A stretch of DNA of 6,154 bases from positions 1 through 6,154 of the forward strand of contig CABRZK010000155.1 of assembly GCA_902475415.1 (NCBI GenBank), given 5' to 3'. The stretch comes from an uncultured Eubacterium sp. GTDB taxonomy: Bacteria; Bacillota; Clostridia; Lachnospirales; Lachnospiraceae. The notes under the pieces are model-generated. The model ran no database searches and had not been told where the DNA came from. It was given only the letters and a program-made list of their open reading frames with translations. The translations under genes and the position numbers were made by a program. Positions 1-6,067 of this stretch are shown one piece after another; position 1 is the stretch's first letter, and each line of letters starts with the position of its first letter.

Positions 1-572
1 CCGTCTTTTTTCGGTTTCCAGAGTACGAAGTCCAGCGGATCCTCTTTCAGATCTCCGGTTACCTGAATACTTCTGTGTCCTGCTTCCAGATCATCGATAT
101 TTTTATGGGAAAGTTTTCCGTAATCTTTGAATTTTCTGGTACGATAGTAAACGGTTCCGTCTGCTGCCGCGTAAGCATATCCTTTCTCGATCAGTGTGCT
201 GATCATATCCAGCATGCCCTGAATCTCCTGTGTAGCCAGCGGATGTGTCGTAGCCGGTTTTACATTCATATCATGCATGTCTTTTTTGCATTCTTCAATG
301 TACTGTTTGGACACTTCCTCCGCGGTACGACCTTCTTCGATGGCTTTTTTGATAATTTTATCATCTACGTCTGTGAAGTTTGATACATAGTTTACTTCAT
401 AACCTTTGTATTCCATATATCTGCGGACAGTATCAAATACGATCATCGGACGTGCATTTCCAATATGGATAAAGTTGTATACGGTCGGTCCGCATACATA
501 CATGCTTACTTTTCCCTCTTTTAAAGGTACAAATTCTTCTTTCTGCTTTGTCAGTGTATTGTAAAGTTTCAT
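1..572 (-). CDS. cysS: Cysteinyl-tRNA synthetase (N-terminal 190 residues, cut by window edge)
   Basis: CysRS is a cytoplasmic class I aminoacyl-tRNA synthetase that charges tRNA-Cys with cysteine using ATP. The reading frame is open from an ATG at 570-572 to the left edge, giving 190 of the roughly 460 residues usual for the family. Visible are the N-terminal segment MKLYNTLTKQKEEF, the zinc-ligand cysteine C27 within MYVCGPTVYN, the class I HIGH-type motif as HIGN (36-39) followed by ARP, the FTDVDDKIIK segment (66-75), and DPLDFVLWK (178-186). The KMSKS motif and anticodon-binding domain lie outside the window. An in-frame TGA at 576-578 makes this ATG the most upstream possible start. It is the last visible gene of the ispF operon, 39 nt after the sugar kinase stop. 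No T-box leader precedes it. The start lacks a normally spaced Shine-Dalgarno; see the hairpin entry at 573-605. Identity is certain by motif reading; only the truncation limits it. Confidence 0.97.
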   Translation of the reverse strand, partial: MKLYNTLTKQKEEFVPLKEGKVSMYVCGPTVYNFIHIGNARPMIVFDTVRRYMEYKGYEVNYVSNFTDVDDKIIKKAIEEGRTAEEVSKQYIEECKKDMHDMNVKPATTHPLATQEIQGMLDMISTLIEKGYAYAAADGTVYYRTRKFKDYGKLSHKNIDDLEAGHRSIQVTGDLKEDPLDFVLWKPKKD

Positions 573-605
573 CTTTCATTTAAGCAGGTTTCCCCGCTCT
601 CCTTT
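573..605 (-). promoter_or_regulatory. cysS translation initiation region with hairpin between SD and ATG
   Basis: Read on the minus strand, a Shine-Dalgarno AAAGGAG (599-605) lies 26 nt before the cysS ATG, which is too far for normal initiation. Directly after it comes AGCGGG-GAAA-CCTGCT (583-598): six pairs including one G-U, closed by a GNRA-type GAAA tetraloop. Folding this hairpin leaves 10 nt between SD and ATG, a normal effective distance. Known precedent: phage T4 gene 38 uses a hairpin in the same way. An alternative is reinitiation: a 10-codon in-frame reading frame (ATG 606-608, TGA 576-578) starts just after the kinase stop and ends 3 nt before the cysS ATG. The elements are seen directly; the function is inferred. 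Confidence 0.5.
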
Positions 606-611
606 CATCTA

Positions 612-1703
612 TTACTTTTTCATCAAAACAGCAGCGACAATCTCATTCATCTGCTCTTTTTTGTCCTCAATATCCAGTACCAGAAAAAACTGATTCACTG
701 CCCGGTACAAATTCTGACGTTCATCTGAAAAATTGGATACATTCCTGTCTCCGCTCAGATAGTCTGTCAGGAAATGAATACCACTTTCCATGGCCATAAG
801 CCATACGGCGTAAACCATCAGTTCCTTCTCCTTGGCAGTCAGGATACGTCCCATCTCATGACAATATCCCTGCACATATCCACGGAAAAGTTCCAGATCC
901 AGCTCAATATTGCCAAATTTTTCATCCTCGGTAAAGGTTGCTGCTCCGGCGCGCACTGCATCTCCAAAATCAAGAATCGATGCCCCCGGCATCACAGTGT
1001 CCAGATCAATCAGACAAATTGCTTTCTTACTGTCACTGTCAATCAGCACATTACTGTATCTGGTATCGTTGTGTGTGACACGTTTTGGAATCTGCTTTGA
1101 CTCTACTGCATCCTGAATCTCATTCAATTTTTTGGAACGATCCAGCACAAACTGAATCTGCTCCTGACAGTCTGATGTACGGAAACAGATATCTGCCCGC
1201 ACTGCGTCCAGTAACTGTCGCATTGCATTTTTCATATCATGTAATTTAGGAACCGTCATTCCAAGCTGGCTGCTGTCAAATCCACGCATTCTCCGGTGGA
1301 ATACACCAACCGCCTTAGCTGCCTCATACGCCTCCTCCGGAGTCTCCGGCTTCTTCATTTCCTCTCCGCAGCAGATCATCCGATATAAACGGAAATAACT
1401 TCCCGCCTCTGTCTGAAGCAGCTGATTTCCGGCTTTGGTCCGGATGAATGTCAGTCCTTCCAGCTGAGGATCCCTGCCTTCCTGTTCAATCACTTCATGA
1501 AGGTACTCTGTCACCAGAAAGAGATTATTCATCACCTCTGTCGGATATTTGAACACAATATGATTCATTTCCTGAAGTACATAATGTTCCCCGCCGCAAA
1601 CAATCTCATACGTATGATTGACGGTACCATGTCCCAGAGGTCTTACATCCGTAATTTCTCCGTCAACCTGGAATTTACTGATAATTTCTTCAAACTTTAA
1701 CAT
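612..1703 (-). CDS. NahK-like sugar 1-kinase, aminoglycoside phosphotransferase (APH) fold
   Basis: This 363-residue cytoplasmic protein belongs to the APH / choline-kinase-like phosphotransferase family. Its motif pattern closely resembles bifidobacterial N-acetylhexosamine 1-kinase (NahK/LnpB), which phosphorylates GlcNAc or GalNAc at C1. Visible are the Gly-rich nucleotide loop LGHGTVNHTY (23-32), YVLQEMN (41-47), the catalytic loop VTHNDTRYSNVL (209-220, catalytic Asp213), the metal-binding strand LIDLDTVMPG (231-240), DFGD (245-248), and a C-terminal segment AMESGIHFLTDYLSGD (304-319) that matches NahK's arrangement as I recall it. Length also agrees with NahK (about 360). The start at 1703 is chosen because GGAGG (1711-1715) sits 7 nt upstream; an in-frame ATG at 1739 has no SD and would extend into the preceding gene. 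It lies 16 nt after the GNAT stop in the ispF operon, with no lacto-N-biose phosphorylase, galT or galE gene visible. The substrate is therefore an inference, and another sugar or amino-alcohol is possible. Confidence 0.85.
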   Translation of the reverse strand: MLKFEEIISKFQVDGEITDVRPLGHGTVNHTYEIVCGGEHYVLQEMNHIVFKYPTEVMNNLFLVTEYLHEVIEQEGRDPQLEGLTFIRTKAGNQLLQTEAGSYFRLYRMICCGEEMKKPETPEEAYEAAKAVGVFHRRMRGFDSSQLGMTVPKLHDMKNAMRQLLDAVRADICFRTSDCQEQIQFVLDRSKKLNEIQDAVESKQIPKRVTHNDTRYSNVLIDSDSKKAICLIDLDTVMPGASILDFGDAVRAGAATFTEDEKFGNIELDLELFRGYVQGYCHEMGRILTAKEKELMVYAVWLMAMESGIHFLTDYLSGDRNVSNFSDERQNLYRAVNQFFLVLDIEDKKEQMNEIVAAVLMKK

Positions 1704-1719
1704 CTTTCTACCTCCATGG

Positions 1720-2721
1720 TCAGACCAACTCATTGACAAATATTTTCAACCTGTCAAACATTTGTTGACCAAATATTGCTATATCCATGGCTCTGGCATT
1801 TTCGCATTGTTCTACTTTTTCTGCCGTTCCACCTGTACTATCTATATAAATCCGGTAACAGCCATTATTATCCGGTAATAATTCATCCCTAATCTGCAAT
1901 GTTTCCTCATACACTTCTGTAAAACGAAGCATTTTCACAAATGTCGGAAGATGGATCACCCGTCCCATCATCAACGGTTCCCTCCGCTCCTGAACATGCA
2001 TCTCCTCCGGTTCTCCACTGAGAACAGTCCCTGGTTCAAACAGAGGTTCCCTGGTTTCAAATCCGTCTTCCATAGAATAACAAACGCTTCCGGTCAGTCT
2101 GCCATTCCGGTCATAAAGACACACAACATCTCCATCTTCGCTTTTCTGTTCTTTCTTTATCCGTTCATAATACGATGCATCTCTCAGAATGTAAAGGTCA
2201 AATTTTTTCTGCAAGATTTCATTGGACACCTCTGCAAGCAAAGCTTCCTCTCCATCTGCCCTTTTTCCTGTTTTTTCTTCACAGCGCCTGTGCAGTTTTT
2301 CTGTGTCTTTCCTGCCCAATTCCCATACACACTGGTGATTCCAATAACGAAATCCAAAGGGTTCGTAGTAAGCCGGACTGGCAGGCATCAGAAAAGAAAA
2401 TGCCTCTTTCCGATTCCACTGATCCTGCAGCAGCTTCTGCAGCAACTGTCTCATATACCCTTTTCTGCGGCAGCAGGGATCCGTCGCCACAGCCACCAGA
2501 TAATGCACCCATGTGCAACACCCGCAGCAACTGACCTCAAACGGATTGGCATGTATCATGGAATAAATGCTTCCATCCTGCTCCAGCACAATAATTTCAT
2601 TATCCCGACATTTTTCTCTGTAATAATAATCCACAAATTTTTGTGTATCTTCCGGGAAACAAGTCTCATAAAGCTGCCTGCTGGCATTTTTTTCTTCCTG
2701 TTTCAGATATCGCAGGCACAT
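1720..2721 (-). CDS. Eis-like GNAT N-acetyltransferase
   Basis: This is an acetyl-CoA-dependent N-acetyltransferase of the GNAT superfamily, most like the Eis-type subgroup (GNAT domain plus a C-terminal sterol-carrier-like domain). Its acceptor is unknown. From the chosen start it has 333 residues. The acetyl-CoA motif is at about 76-95 (VAVATDPCCRRKGYMRQLL, with the R-R-x-G-Y pyrophosphate loop), followed by FLMPASPAYYEPFGFRYW (110-127), typical of this subgroup. The C-terminal part contains RVIHLPTFVKML and ends in ELV, as expected for the lipid-carrier-like domain. Two starts compete. ATG at 2719-2721 lies 2 nt after the ispF stop (TGAGTATG), with GGAGG 12 nt upstream, and gives an N-terminus (MCLRYLKQEEK) that fits the family. 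ATG at 2740-2742 adds seven residues, overlaps ispF, and has AAGGTGG 9 nt upstream. I prefer 2721, with moderate confidence. A cysteine cluster at 65-84 is unusual. Confidence 0.85.
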   Translation of the reverse strand: MCLRYLKQEEKNASRQLYETCFPEDTQKFVDYYYREKCRDNEIIVLEQDGSIYSMIHANPFEVSCCGCCTWVHYLVAVATDPCCRRKGYMRQLLQKLLQDQWNRKEAFSFLMPASPAYYEPFGFRYWNHQCVWELGRKDTEKLHRRCEEKTGKRADGEEALLAEVSNEILQKKFDLYILRDASYYERIKKEQKSEDGDVVCLYDRNGRLTGSVCYSMEDGFETREPLFEPGTVLSGEPEEMHVQERREPLMMGRVIHLPTFVKMLRFTEVYEETLQIRDELLPDNNGCYRIYIDSTGGTAEKVEQCENARAMDIAIFGQQMFDRLKIFVNELV

Positions 2722-2723
2722 AC

Positions 2724-3260
2724 TCAATGGCAGCCTCCGCATCCCGGACAGCCACCTTCACTGTCACCTACCGCTACACTGTTTTCATAAATCGTAGATA
2801 ACATGCAGACCGCATTAGACGAAATTCCTTCTTCCCTTCCGGTAAATCCCAGATGTTCTTCCGTGGTTGCCTTTACATTAACCTGATTTTTTGCAATGTG
2901 AAGTGTATCCGCAATATTTTGCTCCATTTCTTCAATATAAGGACGCAGCTTTGGTTTCTGTGCGATGACAGTTGCATCAATATTTTCTATAATATAATGT
3001 TCCTGCTCCAGCAGATCACCTACATGCTCCAGCAATTTCAGACTGGATATGCCCCGATACCGCTCATCTGTATCCGGAAAATGCTTGCCGATATCTCCCA
3101 GCGCAGCCGCGCCAAGCAATGCATCCATGATGGCATGCAACAGCACATCTGCATCCGAGTGTCCCAGCAATCCCAGAGCATGCGGAATCTCCACTCCTCC
3201 GAGGATCAGTTTGCGACCTTCCACCAGTTTGTGCACATCATAACCCATTCCTATTCTCAT
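2724..3260 (-). CDS. ispF: 2-C-methyl-D-erythritol 2,4-cyclodiphosphate synthase
   Basis: IspF converts CDP-methylerythritol 2-phosphate to methylerythritol cyclodiphosphate plus CMP, the fifth step of the non-mevalonate (MEP) isoprenoid pathway, as a cytoplasmic homotrimer with zinc at each active site. The metal ligands fall exactly at family positions: D8 and H10 in GYDVHK, and H42 in LLHAIMDALLG. Also present are GHSDAD (33-38), GDIGKHFPDTD (55-65, D56), and VKATTEEHLGFTGREEGI (129-146) containing T132, T133 and E135. The core ends near residue 158; the usual length is about 157-160. This protein has 178 residues, with an extra tail ending CPGCGGCH. The ATG at 3260 is preceded by GAGGTG, about 11 nt upstream. 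It is the first gene of the operon ispF-GNAT-kinase-cysS. Its final codons carry the GGAGG that probably serves the next gene, so the two are likely translationally coupled. Confidence 0.97.
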   Translation of the reverse strand: MRIGMGYDVHKLVEGRKLILGGVEIPHALGLLGHSDADVLLHAIMDALLGAAALGDIGKHFPDTDERYRGISSLKLLEHVGDLLEQEHYIIENIDATVIAQKPKLRPYIEEMEQNIADTLHIAKNQVNVKATTEEHLGFTGREEGISSNAVCMLSTIYENSVAVGDSEGGCPGCGGCH

Positions 3261-3312
3261 ATGCGTGTATGCACCTCTTTTCTTTTTTCTTTATAAAGCC
3301 TATTTGGTTTTT

Positions 3313-3341
3313 AGTTTACCACACTTCCCATAAAATTTCCA
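3313..3341 (-). promoter_or_regulatory. Candidate ispF operon promoter (extended -10)
   Basis: Read on the minus strand, TGG-TAAACT (3313-3321) resembles an extended -10 element (TGnTATAAT). Seventeen bases upstream is TGGAAA (3336-3341), which matches the -35 consensus at four of six positions. Transcription would start near 3306, about 45 nt before the ispF ATG. It is the best candidate in the divergent intergenic region, but the -10 matches only four of six bases, so this remains a weak prediction. Confidence 0.35.
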
Positions 3342-3370
3342 TTGACTTCCCGTTTTTTTCTTTTTAAAAT
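3342..3370 (+). promoter_or_regulatory. Candidate sigma-A promoter of the FUSC gene
   Basis: TTGACT (3342-3347; five of six consensus bases) and TAAAAT (3365-3370; five of six) are separated by exactly 17 bases of T-rich sequence. The predicted start of transcription is near 3377, at the edge of the Shine-Dalgarno GAGGTGA (3377-3383). This implies a 5' leader of only about 12 nt before the TTG start codon. The -35 box adjoins the -35 of the candidate divergent ispF promoter, so the two polymerases could interfere. Confidence 0.6.
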
Positions 3371-3388
3371 CAATATGAGGTGATTTTT

Positions 3389-5011
3389 TTGAAATTTTCA
3401 GAAAAGAAGAAAAAAATGTTGCAGGGTGCCATCGCCCCGACAATTGTCGCAACTTTAATATTTTTTATCACATATTTCTTTTTTGGTATGGAAAATACAA
3501 TGATCGGTCCCTTTGCGACCCTGTCTTTTCTCCGCTACCGAAATATGTGCAGTCATTACGAATGTCTGATCCGAAACTTTTGCGTCTACATGATCATGGC
3601 TGTTCTTTCCTTTCTCGCAGTGATCAATCTGCCGCTCTGCATCCTTATCAATGCAGTCGCTCTGTTCTGGATTGCCGACCTGCTGATTGACGAATATAAT
3701 CCAACCAATTATTTTCCTGCCGGCATGGCACTGATTTTTTTCCAGATTGCACCGATACACACAGTTACCGCTCTTGGAAACCGTCTGCTGGCTCTGTTGG
3801 CAAGTTTCGGCATTGTATTCTTATTTGCATGGATGCTCTCCCGGAAAAATACCGGACAGGATCATTTAAAAGCATTGATCGTGCAGGGTTTTGAGATATG
3901 CGATACATTACTGACTCAGCCGGAATCCCCTGTCGAAGATACTACCGCAAGCCCAGAAACTGCACAAACTTCGTCCGGCAATCACGCAACCGTTTTTCCG
4001 TCCCGGAAAGCTGCTGCACAGGATCATATCCCTGCATTGCACAAAGAGCTATGTAAAATCAACCAGGACATCAGCAGAGAAATTTATTCCGCCAATCGTG
4101 CAAGCCTGCGCCCGAAAGGGAAAGTGAACTGGTACTGCCGTTTTGTTCTTGTTTTTCAGATTCTGAACTATCTGACAGATCATCCGGAGGAGGATGACAA
4201 CAGACACACCGCCAGAGATATTTATGCAAAATTTTACGCACAGTTTCAAAGTATTGAACCATCTTCAGATTATCATCGTCTGAATTTCCGGATCCGTAAG
4301 CCGGATCTTCGCAACATGAGACTCCGTTTTGCGTTAAGACAGGTAATCATCCTTACACCCTGTCTGGTACTTTCCTATCTGTGGCAGACCAACAATATTT
4401 ACTGGCTCGTTATTTCTGTATTTTTCATGATGATTCCGTTTACAGAACATACAGTGCAACGTGTACGACAGCGTGTGTTTGGCACTATGGCAGGTATTAT
4501 ACTGTGCTTTATACTATTTACTGTGTTTCCGGATTTTTCCTCCAGAGTCATCATCATGACCATTGCCAACTTTATGATTTACGCAGCTGACGGGTATGGT
4601 CCTACCGTTGCCTTTATCACCTGCTCCGCTCTGGCATTGCAGTCCATCGACAGCAACGTTCCCATCGTACTGACGCAACGTCTGATTTACACGTTACTCG
4701 GTGGAGGAATCGCACTGCTTTCCAACCGCTATATTTTCCCGGTCCGGATGCAAAAACAGATGCAGTATCTCTTTGAATTACTGCGAAACTTGAGGAAGCA
4801 ACTGACGGATCTCGGTGCCCGTACTACCCCGGGAGATGGCAGACGCCGCCATCAGGTTGATCAGCTGATCATTAAATCCTACCTGCTCTCCAACCGGGCA
4901 GAGGATTTACAGAACTCGCTTCCACCAGAGCAAAAAATTGATGGTTTTGAAGCTGCAAGAAAACGCCATATGGGATTTCTTGCTTCCTATCTGGCCAAAT
5001 ATATGACCTGA
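3389..5011 (+). CDS. FUSC-family membrane protein (fusaric acid resistance / aromatic acid exporter-like)
   Basis: This 540-residue integral membrane protein has the two-bundle layout of FUSC / aromatic-acid-exporter proteins, which export aromatic or weak organic acids; its own substrate is unknown. The first hydrophobic bundle spans about 11-150 (strong segments near 14-32, 63-80, 82-100, 109-125 and 132-150). A mostly hydrophilic region follows (about 152-310), with a Ser/Thr/Pro-rich, probably disordered stretch at 178-210. The second bundle spans about 313-448 and contains YWLVISVFFMMIPF followed by RVRQRVFGTMAGIILC (358-373), the family's typical R-x-x-G-T-x-x-G signature. A charged helical tail (450-540) is cytoplasmic by inference. 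The start is placed at TTG 3389 because GAGGTGA lies 5 nt upstream. A GTG at 3380 overlaps that SD and has none of its own. ATG 3416 is a weaker alternative. It is a monocistronic plus-strand gene, divergent from ispF, ended by the hairpin at 5096-5157. Confidence 0.87.
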   Translation: MKFSEKKKKMLQGAIAPTIVATLIFFITYFFFGMENTMIGPFATLSFLRYRNMCSHYECLIRNFCVYMIMAVLSFLAVINLPLCILINAVALFWIADLLIDEYNPTNYFPAGMALIFFQIAPIHTVTALGNRLLALLASFGIVFLFAWMLSRKNTGQDHLKALIVQGFEICDTLLTQPESPVEDTTASPETAQTSSGNHATVFPSRKAAAQDHIPALHKELCKINQDISREIYSANRASLRPKGKVNWYCRFVLVFQILNYLTDHPEEDDNRHTARDIYAKFYAQFQSIEPSSDYHRLNFRIRKPDLRNMRLRFALRQVIILTPCLVLSYLWQTNNIYWLVISVFFMMIPFTEHTVQRVRQRVFGTMAGIILCFILFTVFPDFSSRVIIMTIANFMIYAADGYGPTVAFITCSALALQSIDSNVPIVLTQRLIYTLLGGGIALLSNRYIFPVRMQKQMQYLFELLRNLRKQLTDLGARTTPGDGRRRHQVDQLIIKSYLLSNRAEDLQNSLPPEQKIDGFEAARKRHMGFLASYLAKYMT

Positions 5012-5095
5012 TCACAGATATTCACACAGACATGTCATTTTCCTGTAAGCTATGTCATCAGACAGCAGATTGATCTTATTGGTCTGTGTTACCCA

Positions 5096-5157
5096 AAAAG
5101 CCGGAAGTGTATTTCCAGGCACTCTTCTGCCTCTTTGAAAATACACTTCCGGCTTTT
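5096..5157. terminator. Bidirectional intrinsic terminator between convergent genes
   Basis: Two 19-base arms are perfect reverse complements (5096-5114 and 5139-5157, core AAGCCGGAAGTGTATTT). The 24-nt loop holds a second small stem, AGGCA (5117-5121) with TGCCT (5128-5132). The stem runs into TTTT then TGTATTATTATG on the plus strand, and into TTTTT then GGG on the minus strand. It can therefore end both the FUSC transcript (stop at 5011) and the convergent kinase-like transcript (stop at 5239). The U-tracts are short, but the stem is long and GC-rich at its centre. The rest of 5012-5238 holds no gene I can support. Confidence 0.85.
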
Positions 5158-5238
5158 GTATTATTATGTTTTTTGTTCAATTACCTGCCTCTGGCAAAAA
5201 CAGTTCTTTCGCATTTTTACAGATATTCCTTAAATTTT

Positions 5239-5961
5239 CTACAATTCATGCTGATAAAGCTTCTGCTCATCCTGAATCACGACCGTTCCCGCACCGTCAA
5301 TACTGAAAAATTCAATTGGAAGTACATGTTCGATCCGGCCATCCAGAATATGTGCCCTGTTGACCCCCTGATGTACTGCATCCATACAGTGATTCAGGTA
5401 ATCCATAAAATCTTCCGGGAATTTTCTTGTTTTTTTCAGTTCTTCTACTTCCTCCGCCGTAATGCGTGGATATACATCACTGCGTGTCTCATCCGTATAA
5501 ATTCCCGGATAACGGGACAGATAAATCAGTTTGTCCGCCTGCATTTTTACCGCAATTTCCAGTGCGGTATCCTTTGGATCGATATATTCCATCTCATTAT
5601 CGATATCATTCGGTACAATAACCGGAATATAATCATTATCAATCATCATCTGGATGGTTTCTATATCCACACCACATACACCGATTGCTTTCGTATCATA
5701 CATTTCCAGCAGCTTTGCAATACGTTTATTTTCACGAAATTTGTCCACGCCCATCTGTGTACGGTGTACTACGATTGGAATTACACCGATGCTCTTCAAC
5801 AACACAATATCTTTGATCAGCTTCTTCTCCTGCACACCGGAAAGCCATTCCACACAATCATATTCTATTACAACAATTTTTTGTACAAAATCACGGATGT
5901 ATGGCAATGCATCACATAACACCGCCGCTTTATGTTCTATATTTTCCAAATAACGATCCAT
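5239..5961 (-). CDS. Degenerate acetylglutamate-kinase-like protein (amino acid kinase fold)
   Basis: From the chosen start this is a 240-residue cytoplasmic protein whose ends match N-acetylglutamate kinase (ArgB): MDRYLENIEHKAAVL with ALPYIRDF at the N-terminus, DIVLLKSIGVIPIVVH (51-66), YIPVIVPNDID (111-121), ADKLIYLSRYPGI (142-154), and ILDGRIEHVLPIEFF (205-219) with DGAGTVV. The functional motifs are altered. The phosphate-binding K-Y-G-G becomes E33-Y-D-C, the H-G-G-G loop becomes H66-R-T-Q, N-A-D-T becomes P129-K-D-T, and the lysine of the IPK motif aligns with Y188. About 40 residues between strands are missing relative to the usual 260-300. The frame is intact, so it is a maintained gene rather than an obvious pseudogene. 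Probable roles are regulatory or a changed activity; it should not be assumed to make arginine. The start at 5961 fits the family's N-terminus, with a G-rich SD-like AGGGGGG about 8 nt upstream. ATG 5991 with AAGGAG 10 nt upstream is a real alternative; TTG 6030 is not supported. It has its own promoter and converges on the FUSC gene. Confidence 0.8.
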   Translation of the reverse strand: MDRYLENIEHKAAVLCDALPYIRDFVQKIVVIEYDCVEWLSGVQEKKLIKDIVLLKSIGVIPIVVHRTQMGVDKFRENKRIAKLLEMYDTKAIGVCGVDIETIQMMIDNDYIPVIVPNDIDNEMEYIDPKDTALEIAVKMQADKLIYLSRYPGIYTDETRSDVYPRITAEEVEELKKTRKFPEDFMDYLNHCMDAVHQGVNRAHILDGRIEHVLPIEFFSIDGAGTVVIQDEQKLYQHEL

Positions 5962-5994
5962 CCTGTCTTCCCCCCTGTTTTTATTTTTCATTTC

Positions 5995-6007
5995 AAGGAC
6001 GCTCCTT
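5995..6007 (-). promoter_or_regulatory. Small hairpin over a candidate SD in the kinase-like leader
   Basis: On the minus strand AAGGA-GCG-TCCTT forms a perfect 5-bp stem with a 3-nt loop. It covers AAGGAG, the only SD for the alternative ATG at 5991. If it folds, it hides that site and favours the start at 5961. The repeat is seen directly; any regulatory meaning is inferred, and such a short stem may be chance. Confidence 0.3.
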
Positions 6008-6043
6008 ATCGTTAAGCGCTCTTTTGGCAAAATTACTATTTAC

Positions 6044-6049
6044 ATTATA
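6044..6049 (-). promoter_or_regulatory. -10 box of the kinase-like gene
   Basis: On the minus strand the sequence is a perfect TATAAT. No good -35 lies 16-18 bases upstream (the T-rich TTTTTA at 6067-6072 matches at about three positions). Transcription would begin near 6037, leaving a leader of about 75 nt before ATG 5961. The box lies just downstream of the tRNA terminator, as expected for an independent promoter. Confidence 0.55.
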
Positions 6050-6067
6050 CACCATTTTCAGAAATTT

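Noticed and set aside
75..383. 102-codon open frame on the plus strand
   Set aside because: It lies antisense to cysS, whose opposite-strand translation matches CysRS across the whole stretch.
573..611. T-box riboswitch ahead of cysS
   Set aside because: cysS in Firmicutes is sometimes T-box regulated, but only 39 nt separate it from the preceding gene, far too little for a T-box leader.
1704..1739. Longer N-terminus for the NahK-like kinase from ATG 1739
   Set aside because: No SD precedes it, the added 12 residues overlap the GNAT gene's end, and GGAGG is ideally placed for ATG 1703.
1951..2790. 279-codon open frame on the plus strand
   Set aside because: It is antisense to the GNAT gene and the end of ispF, both supported by clear protein motifs. 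Its translation is low-complexity and shows no family motif.
5086..5919. 277-codon open frame on the plus strand
   Set aside because: It runs through the terminator hairpin and antisense to the kinase-like gene; its product is rich in Phe, Ile, Tyr and His without any recognisable motif.
5962..6030. TTG start at 6030 for the kinase-like protein
   Set aside because: No SD, a position only about 7 nt from the predicted transcription start, and 23 extra residues unlike the ArgB N-terminus.
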